Shown here piece by piece: positions 1-6,525 of a DNA stretch of 7,146 bases (position 1 is its first letter; every line of letters starts with the position of its first letter). Origin of the DNA: JBEIJQ01 sp040380145 (GTDB taxonomy: Bacteria > Bacteroidota > Bacteroidia > Chitinophagales > Saprospiraceae). Below the pieces are notes generated by a model. That model searched no databases. It was not told the DNA's origin and worked only from the letters and a program-made list of their open reading frames with translations. A program made the translations under genes and the position numbers. The DNA lies in contig JBEIJQ010000156.1 in assembly GCA_040380145.1 (NCBI GenBank), positions 1 to 7,146 of the forward strand. The letters are read 5' to 3'.

Positions 1-24
1 AAAAAGAAAAAGAAACCAAAGTAA
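1..24 (+). CDS. C-terminal tail of an upstream gene (partial, tentative)
   Basis: Frame 1 reads KKKKKPK followed by TAA at 22-24, so these could be the last seven codons of a gene entering from the left. Lysine-rich tails are common at the C-termini of RNA- or DNA-binding proteins, but seven residues cannot identify a family. Support comes from context: a + strand intrinsic terminator lies downstream at 297-323 and no other convincing + strand gene precedes it. The A-rich stretch could equally be non-coding, and frame 2 is also open here until 292, though its translation looks random. Confidence 0.4.
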   Translation, partial: KKKKKPK

Positions 25-296
25 ATCCCGATTAAATCCGGCGCCAGCGCGAGTCTTTTGTTCGCGGGCGCGAAAAAAAATTCGAGTTGTGGGACAGTGT
101 TTTGTCCTTGGATCGACCTCGTTTGCCGCAAATCAGCCAACAGGTTTTTCGCTCAGGCCCGCTACCCAAAGCCGCGCTGTCGGGATTTTATCGAAGGCCG
201 GCTGGGTCGTAATAATTCCTTACAGGTCGATCTTTGACTTTCGAGGAACTGCACCGTACTTTATAGACTGTATTTCAATTTTTTACAACTGATAAG
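25..296. other. Non-coding stretch with no recognised gene
   Basis: This stretch separates the tentative tail at 1-24 from the + strand terminator at 297. It contains a GC-rich hairpin (41-71) and a weak promoter-like pair: TTTG at 233-236, then about 20 nt, then TACTTTAT at 257-264, which has two mismatches to TAnnTTTG. An open frame at 89-292 gives a 67-residue translation with no recognisable motif, no plausible ribosome binding site and an unremarkable composition, so I do not call it a gene. I see no tRNA T-loop signature. It may be a long 3' UTR or encode a short RNA ending at 323; neither is shown. Confidence 0.5.
41..71 (+). other. GC-rich hairpin after the upstream stop codon
   Basis: GCGCC (41-45) pairs with GGCGC (67-71) and CGCGA (48-52) with TCGCG (62-66), giving a 10-bp stem with a 2-nt bulge and a 9-nt loop. 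It lies 16 nt after the tentative TAA. It is followed by a run of A (73-80), not T, so it is not a standard intrinsic terminator on this strand. It could protect a 3' end. Confidence 0.35.
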
Positions 297-323
297 CTCT
301 AATGGCGGCCATTAGAGATTTTT
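297..323 (+). terminator. Intrinsic terminator, + strand
   Basis: CTCTAATGG (297-305) and CCATTAGAG (309-317) form a perfect 9-bp stem around a 3-nt loop, followed by ATTTTT. This is a standard rho-independent layout reading rightward. It presumably ends the transcript that enters from the left edge. It faces the minus-strand terminator at 355-402, insulating two convergent units. Confidence 0.75.
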
Positions 324-354
324 CCCAATGACAATTTTGGGGTTAAAAAATTTA

Positions 355-402
355 TAAAAAAGAAAGAAAAAATAAATTTCACACTCACCTATCGAGTGAA
401 AT
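355..402 (-). terminator. Intrinsic terminator of the minus-strand operon
   Basis: ATTTCAC (376-382) pairs with GTGAAAT (396-402). An alternative fold with a 2-nt bulge adds CTC/GAG. On the minus strand the stem is followed by a U-rich tract of about 20 nt (complement of the A/G-rich run 355-375). It begins 23 nt beyond the stop codon of the DUF4199 gene, as expected for the end of the three-gene operon. Confidence 0.8.
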
Positions 403-425
403 CAATCAGATTCCTTTGAAACACC

Positions 426-953
426 TCAACCGCGCTCCACTTTGGTTTTTTTCGCAAAAAAACTGATGATCCCGGCCACGAAAAAACCCGGAATGGTGAA
501 GAAGAAATACAAAAAAACGGTATTGAAAAAGGAAGGCCCGCCCTGTCGGTTCTCGATTTCTCTTTTGATCAACAGGTATTTGTCGGTCGCATATTGGTCC
601 TTGTACTCCTCGAGCTGTTGCAACTCGACATTTTTGGCCAAATCGACCAGGGTAGGATCGAAAACGGCGGGCAGCACATAGTCGAAAAAGGCCAAAATCG
701 CACTGCCGACGATAAATGCCTCGAACGCCACGATCAGGGCCGGTTTTTGTTCGATATACCCGCCCAGAAGTTCTCTTTCCTTGAAAGCGGCCCAGACCAT
801 TCCCGTCATCAGGATGACATACGAGACTTGGTGCGCAGGGCCGACGACCAGTTTTTTGTCCACTATATATAAAATGGACAAATAAAGGGTGGACAAAAAT
901 CCGGTCATCAGTCCGGCCCGGGTGCCGGGCCGCATGGGGGCGTTTGTGTTCAT
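426..953 (-). CDS. DUF4199 family membrane protein
   Basis: This 175-residue protein matches the length and layout of the DUF4199 family, small membrane proteins of unknown function found mainly in Bacteroidota. Four hydrophobic segments are visible at about 14-32, 43-58, 72-97 and 144-166. Between the third and fourth is a charged, probably helical stretch (about 103-137, LAKNVELQQLEEYKDQYATD and onward), typical of the family; the C-terminus is basic (AKKTKVERG). The ATG is 2 nt after the stop codon of the dihydroorotase-like gene, so translation is probably coupled, and no separate promoter is evident. It is the last gene of the operon. The family assignment rests on architecture, length and neighbourhood, not on a catalytic motif; no activity can be inferred. 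Confidence 0.75.
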   Translation of the reverse strand: MNTNAPMRPGTRAGLMTGFLSTLYLSILYIVDKKLVVGPAHQVSYVILMTGMVWAAFKERELLGGYIEQKPALIVAFEAFIVGSAILAFFDYVLPAVFDPTLVDLAKNVELQQLEEYKDQYATDKYLLIKREIENRQGGPSFFNTVFLYFFFTIPGFFVAGIISFFAKKTKVERG

Positions 954-955
954 CC

Positions 956-2197
956 TTACAGAGGGAAAGGTCGGCCGACGAGGGTCTGTCCCAAGAACGG
1001 CGTGTTGCGGGATTTGGATCTAAAGTCAGTCTCGGCCACCGTCCAGGTTTCGTCGGGCAGGAAAAAAGTGAGCCGATCGGGCCGCCCCTCTTCAAAGGCC
1101 GGAACATCGATTCCCAGGATATTCCAGGGCGCGATGGCCAGTTTTTCGACGATTTTTTCCCAAGAGAGCACTCCGTCCAAAGCAGTGCGCAGCGCCGGGA
1201 AAGTGGTCTCCCAGCCGATCGCCCCGAAAGAAGCGTAAGGAAATTCCAGATCCTTGGATTCGGGGTCGAGGGGAATGTGGTTGGAAACGAAACAATCGAT
1301 GGTACCGTCCAGCAGGCCTTCCACCAGCGCTCTGCGGTGGTGTTCGTCGCGGATCGGCGGCATGGTTTTGAGGCGGGTATCGAAGTCCATCAATGCCTCG
1401 TCGGTGTAAAACAGGCTGACGGGGTTGACCGAGGCTGTCACGTCGAGGCCCCGAGCCTTTGCCGAGCGAACCTGTTCGACCGCTCCCGCTGTGGACAAAT
1501 TGGCGAAATGCAATCTGGATCCGGTGTACTCGAGGAGGCTCAGATCGCGCTGCACCATGACTTCCTCCGCCAGTGCGGGCAGTCCGCGCATACCAAGCAA
1601 AGTACTGGTCCGCCCTTCGTGCAGGTGTCCTCCTCCGCCGAGCTGCTTGTCGAGCGGACATTGGATCACCAATCCGCCGAAAGGCCTTACATATTGCAGG
1701 GCGCGGAGCAGTACCCCGGGATTTTGGACGGGGTTCTTGCCGTCGGTGAAGGCCACGGCCCCGGCTGCGTGCATATCGTAAATTTCGGCCGGCTCGGTTC
1801 CTTCGCAATTGCGGGTCAGCGCGCCGAGGGGCAGCAGTTCGACCGGTGCGTCCGTACGAGCGCCGCGGACCAATGCGATCTCGGCTTTCCCGTGCAGGGC
1901 GGGGCGGGTGTTGGGGAGCAGGCAAATGGCCCGAAAACCTCCGGCTTGGGCGGCCCGGGCGGCAGAGGCGAAATCTTCCCGGTGTTCGAGCCCGGGTTCG
2001 CCGGCGGCCCCGTACAGGTCGAGCCAGCCCGGTGAAACGCACAGGCCCGGGCGTCTTACCTCGCGAACTTCCTCAGGAGCGGTGAGCGACGACCCGATGC
2101 GGGCGATGGTTCCGTTTTCCAACAACAGGTCGGTCGTTTTGCCGTGCCAAGGGGAGCCGGGCGCGAACACGTGGACTTGTCGGATCAACTGGCGCAT
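956..2197 (-). CDS. Dihydroorotase-like amidohydrolase homologue, probably non-catalytic
   Basis: This 413-residue protein aligns along its length with class I dihydroorotases: an N-terminal beta-sandwich part (1-55), the barrel entry SPGWLDLYGAAGEPG (55-69), LLPNTRP (93-99), the NEG-like stretch HLHEGRTSTLLGMRGLPALA (191-210), and GTIDCFVSNHIPLD (298-311). Active enzymes interconvert carbamoyl-aspartate and dihydroorotate in pyrimidine synthesis using zinc. Here the ligands are missing: the HxH of DLHVHLREPG is Y62 and A64, the substrate-binding Arg is G66, the HxED region reads IQCPLD (178-183), the His of HVST is N233, and the Asp of TDHAP is N306. Many Bacteroidota carry such a paralogue, often annotated pyrC, alongside a true enzyme. 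A structural role, as for inactive dihydroorotase subunits paired with aspartate transcarbamoylase in some bacteria, is possible but is inference. It sits 22 nt after the BatA-type gene. Confidence 0.85.
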   Translation of the reverse strand: MRQLIRQVHVFAPGSPWHGKTTDLLLENGTIARIGSSLTAPEEVREVRRPGLCVSPGWLDLYGAAGEPGLEHREDFASAARAAQAGGFRAICLLPNTRPALHGKAEIALVRGARTDAPVELLPLGALTRNCEGTEPAEIYDMHAAGAVAFTDGKNPVQNPGVLLRALQYVRPFGGLVIQCPLDKQLGGGGHLHEGRTSTLLGMRGLPALAEEVMVQRDLSLLEYTGSRLHFANLSTAGAVEQVRSAKARGLDVTASVNPVSLFYTDEALMDFDTRLKTMPPIRDEHHRRALVEGLLDGTIDCFVSNHIPLDPESKDLEFPYASFGAIGWETTFPALRTALDGVLSWEKIVEKLAIAPWNILGIDVPAFEEGRPDRLTFFLPDETWTVAETDFRSKSRNTPFLGQTLVGRPFPL

Positions 2198-2219
2198 GGG
2201 CGGACGAATGGGCGTTGGT

Positions 2220-4253
2220 TCAGGATTTCCACAGACGGAGCAGGACTGTTTCGACGGCCAAAAACACCAGTACCAGCAGGATGCACCACTTCCAGAGCGC
2301 CGTGCCGCGGCTGCGCTCGCCGATGAGTTGTCGGAAATCGGTGGCCCTGGAGCCGTCTATCGGCGTTTGGTCGGTGCCAAAAACACTTGCCAACTCTTCG
2401 CCGCCCGCGAAAGCCATCGGGCTTTCACGGCGATCGTAATTGAAAGCGAAGCGGTCGGTTGGCTGGCCTTCTCCCTTTACCAGATCGTAAAAACCGGCCT
2501 CGCGCACGGCCCGGTTGACCGTCAGGAAAAGTTTGGAGCCAACGATTTTTTGTTCGGGGATGAACTCTTCCCTGGGCCCTTTGAGCTTGAAGGCGCGTTC
2601 GTTGGAGCCTGCCAAAAACGGCGTTTCGATCACTTGGTCTCGGCCGATGAAATACGCCATGGGAGCGTGGAATCCCCTGGCCAGCGACATCCGGTAGAGC
2701 ATCGGCACGAAGACTTCCCCGTGCCGCGACAAGTCGCTCCATTGAACGTCCAGCGGAGCCGCGCACAAGTAAAGGTTGCCCCGTTCGCATTGGTTTTTGA
2801 CCAAAAACGCGCCCCCATCTCGGTAGCGCACCAACTCTTCCTCGCGGCTGTCCGCCGTTCTGGCTAGTTTGAAGTTTCCTTTGGTGGACGGGAGCTTGAC
2901 ATTGTCGCGCCGCTGCTCGAACACATCCCGGAACACGAACTCGTCATAATTGATCGAAGTGGCCGTGCGGGCCGTGGGGTCGAAAGCGCCGTAACGATTG
3001 GCCCCGAGCGCGTCGCAAAGAGCGTTATAGGCCGATAGATCGGCGTTTTGTGCGGGGAAGACCAACAGATTGCCGCCGTTTTTCACATACTGCGCCAATT
3101 CTGCGGAAAGCCCGGAAGAGATCGTAGGCAGGTCGGCCAGCACGATCAATTCGTAACCGGGGAGTTTGGAATAGTCTAACCGGCCCGAGGCAAGGGCCTC
3201 GTGCTTGAAGTAAGCGTTGGATCGGAAAGCGGCCTCCACGTTGCGGTTGGGAGCGGATGCGTATATCTGCAAGATGTCGAGGGACTCTTTGACATCGAAA
3301 GCGAAATAATAATTGTCGTCGAAAGACACCGGGTAATCGGAAACGGAGGCTGTGGCGGCATGCCAGCCCGTGCGCAGGATGGTCACGTTGACGGTATCGT
3401 ACGCTTCGCTGTTGGCCGGCACGTTGAGGATTCCGCAGGGTTTGGTCTGCCCGTCGAGCGTGAGCGAAACGCGCACGTTCTCTGCATCCGCATCGCCGTA
3501 GTTGCGCACCTTGACCACGAGGAGGTTGGTCTGGTTGGGTATCTGCACTGGCGCTTCGAACCAAACGGAGTCCACGGCAAGGTTTCGCCCGGCGACGGCC
3601 TGCAACATCACGGGCGAAACCCCAATGGCAGAATCGGGCGGGCGCTGCAAATCGAGCGCGTTGCGCTGGAAGTCGGAAACGAGGTAGGCGTCCTTGGTCT
3701 TGGCCTCTCCGAGCGAGAGGGCCTGCCTTTGGCGGGCAAGCACCTCCGAAACGGTGTGCACGGTGGGCGAAACAACGATCTCGCCGATGCGGGCAAGTGC
3801 GTCCTCGCGGCTGATCATTCTTTGGTCGCGCCCCTCGAAATCGGTGGTGAGGATCTGGAAACGGTCGTCGGCCCCGTGGCCCTCCACGATCTCCATGGCC
3901 CGCTGTTTGGCCTTTTCCAGCAGGGGCACATCCTCGCTGAGCGCCTGCATGCTGAAAGAATTGTCCACATATATGGCCACATCGCGCCGGCCCGTGTCCT
4001 TACCGGCGTTCTTGGCGGGGATGAACGGCTGGGCGAAAGCCAGCACGAGGAAGATCACCGCCAGACACCTCATCAAAAGAACCAAGAGATTGCGCAGCCG
4101 CTGGCGGGCATGCGATTCCTCTTTGACTTCCTTCAGAAAACGGACGTTGGTAAAATACACCGTTTTGTGCCTGCGGAAATAAAAAAGGTGCACGATGATC
4201 GGTATGGCCACCGATACGAGCGCGAACAAAAAGTATGGATAGACAAAACTCAT
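2220..4253 (-). CDS. BatA-domain / von Willebrand factor A membrane protein
   Basis: This 677-residue protein begins with a typical N-terminal BatA (TIGR02226-type) domain: helix at about 7-26, the motif HLFYFRRHKTVYFTNVRFLK (22-41), and a second helix at about 55-77. A VWA-like domain follows with the metal-ion-dependent adhesion motif DNSFS (D97, S99, S101). Residues about 225-320 resemble a CARDB-like beta-sandwich (VVKVRNYGDADAENVRVSLT). Residues about 325-425 resemble the glutamine-amidotransferase-like fold seen in large BatA proteins (LIVLADLPTISSGLSAELAQ, NGGNLLVFP). A final helix lies at about 652-675, followed by the basic tail RLWKS. Most of the protein between the second and last helices should lie on one side of the inner membrane, probably the periplasm. 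It is the first gene of the operon, and the ATG gives the canonical MSFVYPYFLF start. The family was linked to aerotolerance in Bacteroides, but its biochemical role is unknown. MoxR and BatB partners are absent here. Confidence 0.85.
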   Translation of the reverse strand: MSFVYPYFLFALVSVAIPIIVHLFYFRRHKTVYFTNVRFLKEVKEESHARQRLRNLLVLLMRCLAVIFLVLAFAQPFIPAKNAGKDTGRRDVAIYVDNSFSMQALSEDVPLLEKAKQRAMEIVEGHGADDRFQILTTDFEGRDQRMISREDALARIGEIVVSPTVHTVSEVLARQRQALSLGEAKTKDAYLVSDFQRNALDLQRPPDSAIGVSPVMLQAVAGRNLAVDSVWFEAPVQIPNQTNLLVVKVRNYGDADAENVRVSLTLDGQTKPCGILNVPANSEAYDTVNVTILRTGWHAATASVSDYPVSFDDNYYFAFDVKESLDILQIYASAPNRNVEAAFRSNAYFKHEALASGRLDYSKLPGYELIVLADLPTISSGLSAELAQYVKNGGNLLVFPAQNADLSAYNALCDALGANRYGAFDPTARTATSINYDEFVFRDVFEQRRDNVKLPSTKGNFKLARTADSREEELVRYRDGGAFLVKNQCERGNLYLCAAPLDVQWSDLSRHGEVFVPMLYRMSLARGFHAPMAYFIGRDQVIETPFLAGSNERAFKLKGPREEFIPEQKIVGSKLFLTVNRAVREAGFYDLVKGEGQPTDRFAFNYDRRESPMAFAGGEELASVFGTDQTPIDGSRATDFRQLIGERSRGTALWKWCILLVLVFLAVETVLLRLWKS

Positions 4254-4293
4254 GGGACAGGTATGCCGGAATCCGTCAAAACGGAAAGGTGGG

Positions 4294-4301
4294 CAAAAAT
4301 A
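4294..4301 (-). promoter_or_regulatory. Putative -7 box for the BatA-type operon
   Basis: The minus strand reads TATTTTTG, an exact match to the Bacteroidota -7 consensus TAnnTTTG, placed to give a 5' leader of roughly 35 nt before the ATG at 4253. No good TTG/TTTG -33 element is found 19-21 nt upstream, so the call rests on the -7 box and its position. Confidence 0.4.
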
Positions 4302-4437
4302 ACAATTTTCGGAAAAGGGATGGAGATGACCAAGGCCTTTCGACCGACCGAACGGTTTTTTATCCCCTTTTTTTCTTTTTTCCCCAAAAATGAACGGCGA
4401 AAAGAAGGCAAAAGAACTTTTCCAGCCCGGACCGCAT

Positions 4438-4445
4438 TATTTTTG
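4438..4445 (+). promoter_or_regulatory. Putative -7 box for the first S41 protease gene
   Basis: TATTTTTG exactly matches TAnnTTTG and would start transcription about 38-40 nt before the ATG at 4490. A poor -33 candidate (TTTT, 4418-4421) lies 16 nt upstream. A weak purine-rich ribosome site, TAAGG (4478-4482), lies 7 nt before the start codon and supports the chosen ATG. Confidence 0.45.
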
Positions 4446-4489
4446 GGCAAAATTCATCCGCAACACGCTCCAAATTATAAGGCCAACGC

Positions 4490-6127
4490 ATGAAACGAAT
4501 CCTCCGAACGACGGCCTTTGTCATATTGGCGACCCTTTGCCTGGCCACCGATAGCGACCGGCACCACCGAATCGCCAAAAACATTGACCTTTTTTCCGAG
4601 GTCTATCGCACGCTGGTCAACCGATATGTGGACGGCGCCGAGCCCAGCGGCTTGATGCGCTTGGGACTGGACTCCCTTTTCCTGTCGCTGGACCCTTACA
4701 CCAATTTCATTTCGGAGGCCGACATGGAGCGTTTCCGCTACCTGGAAAATCCCTCGCGGGTGGGCAACATCGGCGCCCAGCTCGTGATGCGGGACGGTGC
4801 AGTCATGATCAAAGAAGTGTACGAATCGTTCGCCGCCGACAAGGCCGGCCTCCGTCCGGGAGATTACCTGTTGGAAATAGACGGGAACCCAATCAAAGGC
4901 CTCGCTCTCGAAGAAGTGGAAGCCCTTGCCCGTGGCGCCATCAGCGACAAGACCACTTTCACCTTCCGCCGTTACGGGGAAACGGAAACCCGCACCGCCA
5001 CGCTCACGCTCGGCGAGGTGAACCCCAAAAACGTCCCCTACTCCGGCATGCTGGGCGAAAGCGGTGCCGGCTATATCGTGCTGACCACCTTTACCCAAAA
5101 CGCCGCCGACAACATCTCGAAGGCCTTGCAGGCGCTCAAAAACGACCACGGGGCAAAAGGTCTCGTCCTGGACCTGCGCGACAACGGCGGGGGACTGTTG
5201 CACGAAGCGGTAAGCATCGTAAACCTGTTCGTGGAACGTGGCCGGGAAGTGGTCTCCATCCGCGGCAAAGTGCCCGAAGGCGACAAGACCTTCACCACCT
5301 CGAACGCGCCGTTGGACACAGGCATCCCGGTGGCCGTTCTCGTGAACGACCATTCGGCATCGGCCTCCGAGATCGTGTCGGGCGCATTGCAAGACCTCGA
5401 TCGGGCGGTCATCGTCGGCCAAAAATCCTTTGGCAAGGGATTGGTGCAGAATGTTTTCGACATCGCCTTCAACTGCAAGATCAAAGTCACCACCGCCAAG
5501 TATTATGTGCCCAGCGGCCGCTGCATACAGGCCGCCCGCTATGTCCAGGGCAAGCCGGTGGAGATCCCGGAAAGCGAGTGGAAACCTTTCAAGACCGCCG
5601 GCGGGCGAACCGTGCTCGACGGAGGCGGCGTGATCCCCGATCTGAAATTGGAAAAAAAATCGAATCCCGCTTTCGTACAGGCCCTGCTCGACCAGTTTTT
5701 GATCTTCGATTTCGCCACCGAATACCGCCTGCGGGTGGATTCCATTCCACCCGCAGGCGTCTTTTCTTTTACAGAAAAAGATTTCGAGGATTTCAAAAAA
5801 TTCGTGGAAAAAAGATCTTTCCGATATGCCTCCGCAAGCGTCCAAGCATTGGAGGCCCTCGAAAAAACCGCCCGGGAGGAAGGATACGGCCCCGCCCTGT
5901 CGGCCTCCGTCCAAAAATTGCGCGATCGGTTCGAGCGGGAAAAAGCCCAAGACTTCGTCAAACACCGGGAGGCCGTGATCCGCGAACTGGAAATCGAGAT
6001 CGTGTCGCGCTACCACTACGAAAGGGGACGGGCCGAAATCCGCCTGCGCCGCGACCCAGAGGTGCAGCGCGCCGTTGCGCTGCTCCAAAATCCCTCGGAA
6101 ATGACTCGGTTGCTTTCGCCCCGCTGA
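4490..6127 (+). CDS. S41 family carboxy-terminal processing peptidase with PDZ domain
   Basis: This 545-residue serine protease is probably exported and cleaves proteins near their C-termini in the periplasm. Residues 1-19 form a signal sequence (basic MKR, then FVILATLCLA). Cys17 is preceded by Leu, so a lipoprotein signal is unlikely. An N-terminal helical part (about 27-80, with SLDPYTNFIS at 66-75) leads to a PDZ domain at about 90-175 (KAGLRPGDYLLEIDG). The S41 core follows: GLVLDLRDNGGGLL (224-237), then NDHSASASEIVSGALQD with Ser291 as nucleophile, and GQKSFGKGLVQ with Lys316 and Gln320. The 25-residue Ser-Lys spacing matches E. coli Prc (S452/K477). Residues about 390-545 are the helical, charged C-terminal region usual in long Bacteroidota members. 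All catalytic residues are present. The gene is paralogous to the one at 6526 and contains a terminator-like hairpin at 5726-5770. Confidence 0.93.
   Translation: MKRILRTTAFVILATLCLATDSDRHHRIAKNIDLFSEVYRTLVNRYVDGAEPSGLMRLGLDSLFLSLDPYTNFISEADMERFRYLENPSRVGNIGAQLVMRDGAVMIKEVYESFAADKAGLRPGDYLLEIDGNPIKGLALEEVEALARGAISDKTTFTFRRYGETETRTATLTLGEVNPKNVPYSGMLGESGAGYIVLTTFTQNAADNISKALQALKNDHGAKGLVLDLRDNGGGLLHEAVSIVNLFVERGREVVSIRGKVPEGDKTFTTSNAPLDTGIPVAVLVNDHSASASEIVSGALQDLDRAVIVGQKSFGKGLVQNVFDIAFNCKIKVTTAKYYVPSGRCIQAARYVQGKPVEIPESEWKPFKTAGGRTVLDGGGVIPDLKLEKKSNPAFVQALLDQFLIFDFATEYRLRVDSIPPAGVFSFTEKDFEDFKKFVEKRSFRYASASVQALEALEKTAREEGYGPALSASVQKLRDRFEREKAQDFVKHREAVIRELEIEIVSRYHYERGRAEIRLRRDPEVQRAVALLQNPSEMTRLLSPR
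5726..5770 (+). terminator. Terminator-like hairpin inside the protease CDS
   Basis: CGCCTGCGGGTGGA (5726-5739) and TCCACCCGCAGGCG (5746-5759) form a perfect 14-bp GC-rich stem with a 6-nt loop, followed by TCTTTTCTTTT (5760-5770). This has the shape of a strong intrinsic terminator in the gene's own direction, yet it is in frame and encodes residues of about 413-427 (RLRVDSIPPAGVFSF). It lies just after the S41 catalytic domain. The structure is directly visible; whether it terminates transcription during translation is unknown. Confidence 0.5.
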
Positions 6128-6156
6128 TTTTTCACAAAAAAATTTTTTCCCAAAAA

Positions 6157-6387
6157 ATGCCGTCCCTGAAAAAAATACTGTCCTGGCCGTTCGTGGCATT
6201 TATCCGGGGCTACCAGCTGATCTGCCGCCCGTGGATGCCCAAAATGTGCCGGTTCACTCCGTCCTGCTCACAATATGGCATCGAGGCCCTGCAAAAACAC
6301 GGCCCCTTCAAGGGCCTTTGGCTGACCGTCAAGCGCATCGGCCGCTGCCACCCGTACGGCGGGCAAGGATACGATCCAGTGCCCTGA
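6157..6387 (+). CDS. yidD: Membrane protein insertion efficiency factor YidD
   Basis: This 76-residue protein is a complete YidD, a small membrane-associated protein that assists YidC-dependent insertion of inner-membrane proteins. The family signature is present throughout: RGYQLICRPWMP (17-28), CRFTPSCSQYGIEALQKHG (31-49) and the C-terminal GRCHPYGGQGYDPVP (62-76), including conserved Cys31, Cys37 and Cys64. The N-terminal LKKILSWPFVAFI is an amphipathic, membrane-binding stretch. Length matches the family (about 70-85 residues). The chosen ATG follows an A-rich stretch, 29 nt after the protease stop, with no clear Shine-Dalgarno sequence; upstream in-frame codons belong to a different frame of the protease gene. 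It is usually beside rpmH-rnpA-yidC; here it sits between two proteases and is probably co-transcribed with the first. Confidence 0.95.
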   Translation: MPSLKKILSWPFVAFIRGYQLICRPWMPKMCRFTPSCSQYGIEALQKHGPFKGLWLTVKRIGRCHPYGGQGYDPVP

Positions 6388-6525
6388 CGAAGTTTGCTTC
6401 AAATCTCCACGAAGTTTTTCCGTCGCGCTTCGCGCAAAAATTCGTAACTTGAAGTCCGATCTTTTTTTTCGAAAAAAGCATCTCTCCCCTACTCCATCGT
6501 TCCCCTCAACGCGAGTCCAACCAAT
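6388..6525 (+). promoter_or_regulatory. Intergenic leader of the second S41 gene
   Basis: This 138-bp gap has a small GCGC-TTC-GCGC hairpin (about 6425-6435) and a near-consensus -7 box, TAACTTG (6445-6451, one T short of TAnnTTTG). It also holds an A/T palindrome TTTTTTCGAAAAAA (6464-6477) that would lie in the 5' leader. CGAAGTTT occurs twice (from 6388 and from 6410). No -33 element is clear. The second protease may thus have its own promoter while also being read from upstream, as no convincing terminator follows yidD. Confidence 0.3.

Larger units (their letters stand above)
4254..4489. promoter_or_regulatory. Divergent intergenic promoter region
   Basis: This 236-bp gap separates the divergent BatA-type operon and the S41 protease gene. 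It is rich in homopolymeric A and T runs and contains one exact TAnnTTTG box per strand, annotated separately. A short inverted repeat, ACCG/CGGT (4343-4356), precedes a T-rich tract but has only 4 bp and is not a convincing terminator. Open frames on the minus strand here translate to low-complexity peptides and are not called. Confidence 0.55.

Noticed and set aside
89..292. Possible 67-residue small protein
   Set aside because: No ribosome site, no recognisable motif, and the frame is open back to position 2 without coding character.
944..2035. Long + strand open frame of 363 codons opposite the dihydroorotase-like gene
   Set aside because: It has no recognisable family and lies antisense to a gene with clear homology. 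High GC at codon positions explains long shadow frames here.
4343..4370. Possible terminator: ACCG/CGGT followed by a T-rich tract
   Set aside because: Only a 4-bp stem, in a divergent promoter region where no + strand transcript needs to end.
3201..4493. 430-codon + strand open frame opposite the BatA-type gene
   Set aside because: The translation lacks family motifs and is antisense to a protein with clear BatA and VWA motifs.
4523..4540. Lipoprotein signal at Cys17 of the first protease
   Set aside because: The residue before Cys is Leu, whereas a lipobox needs Gly, Ala or Ser there; an ordinary signal peptide fits better.
4250..4584. Small minus-strand frames in the divergent intergenic region
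   Set aside because: They span the promoter region and translate homopolymer tracts into low-complexity sequence; one overlaps the start of the BatA-type gene.
4475..6199. 574-codon minus-strand open frame covering the first protease
   Set aside because: It is an antisense shadow; the + strand frame has a signal peptide, PDZ domain and the complete Ser-Lys-Gln set.
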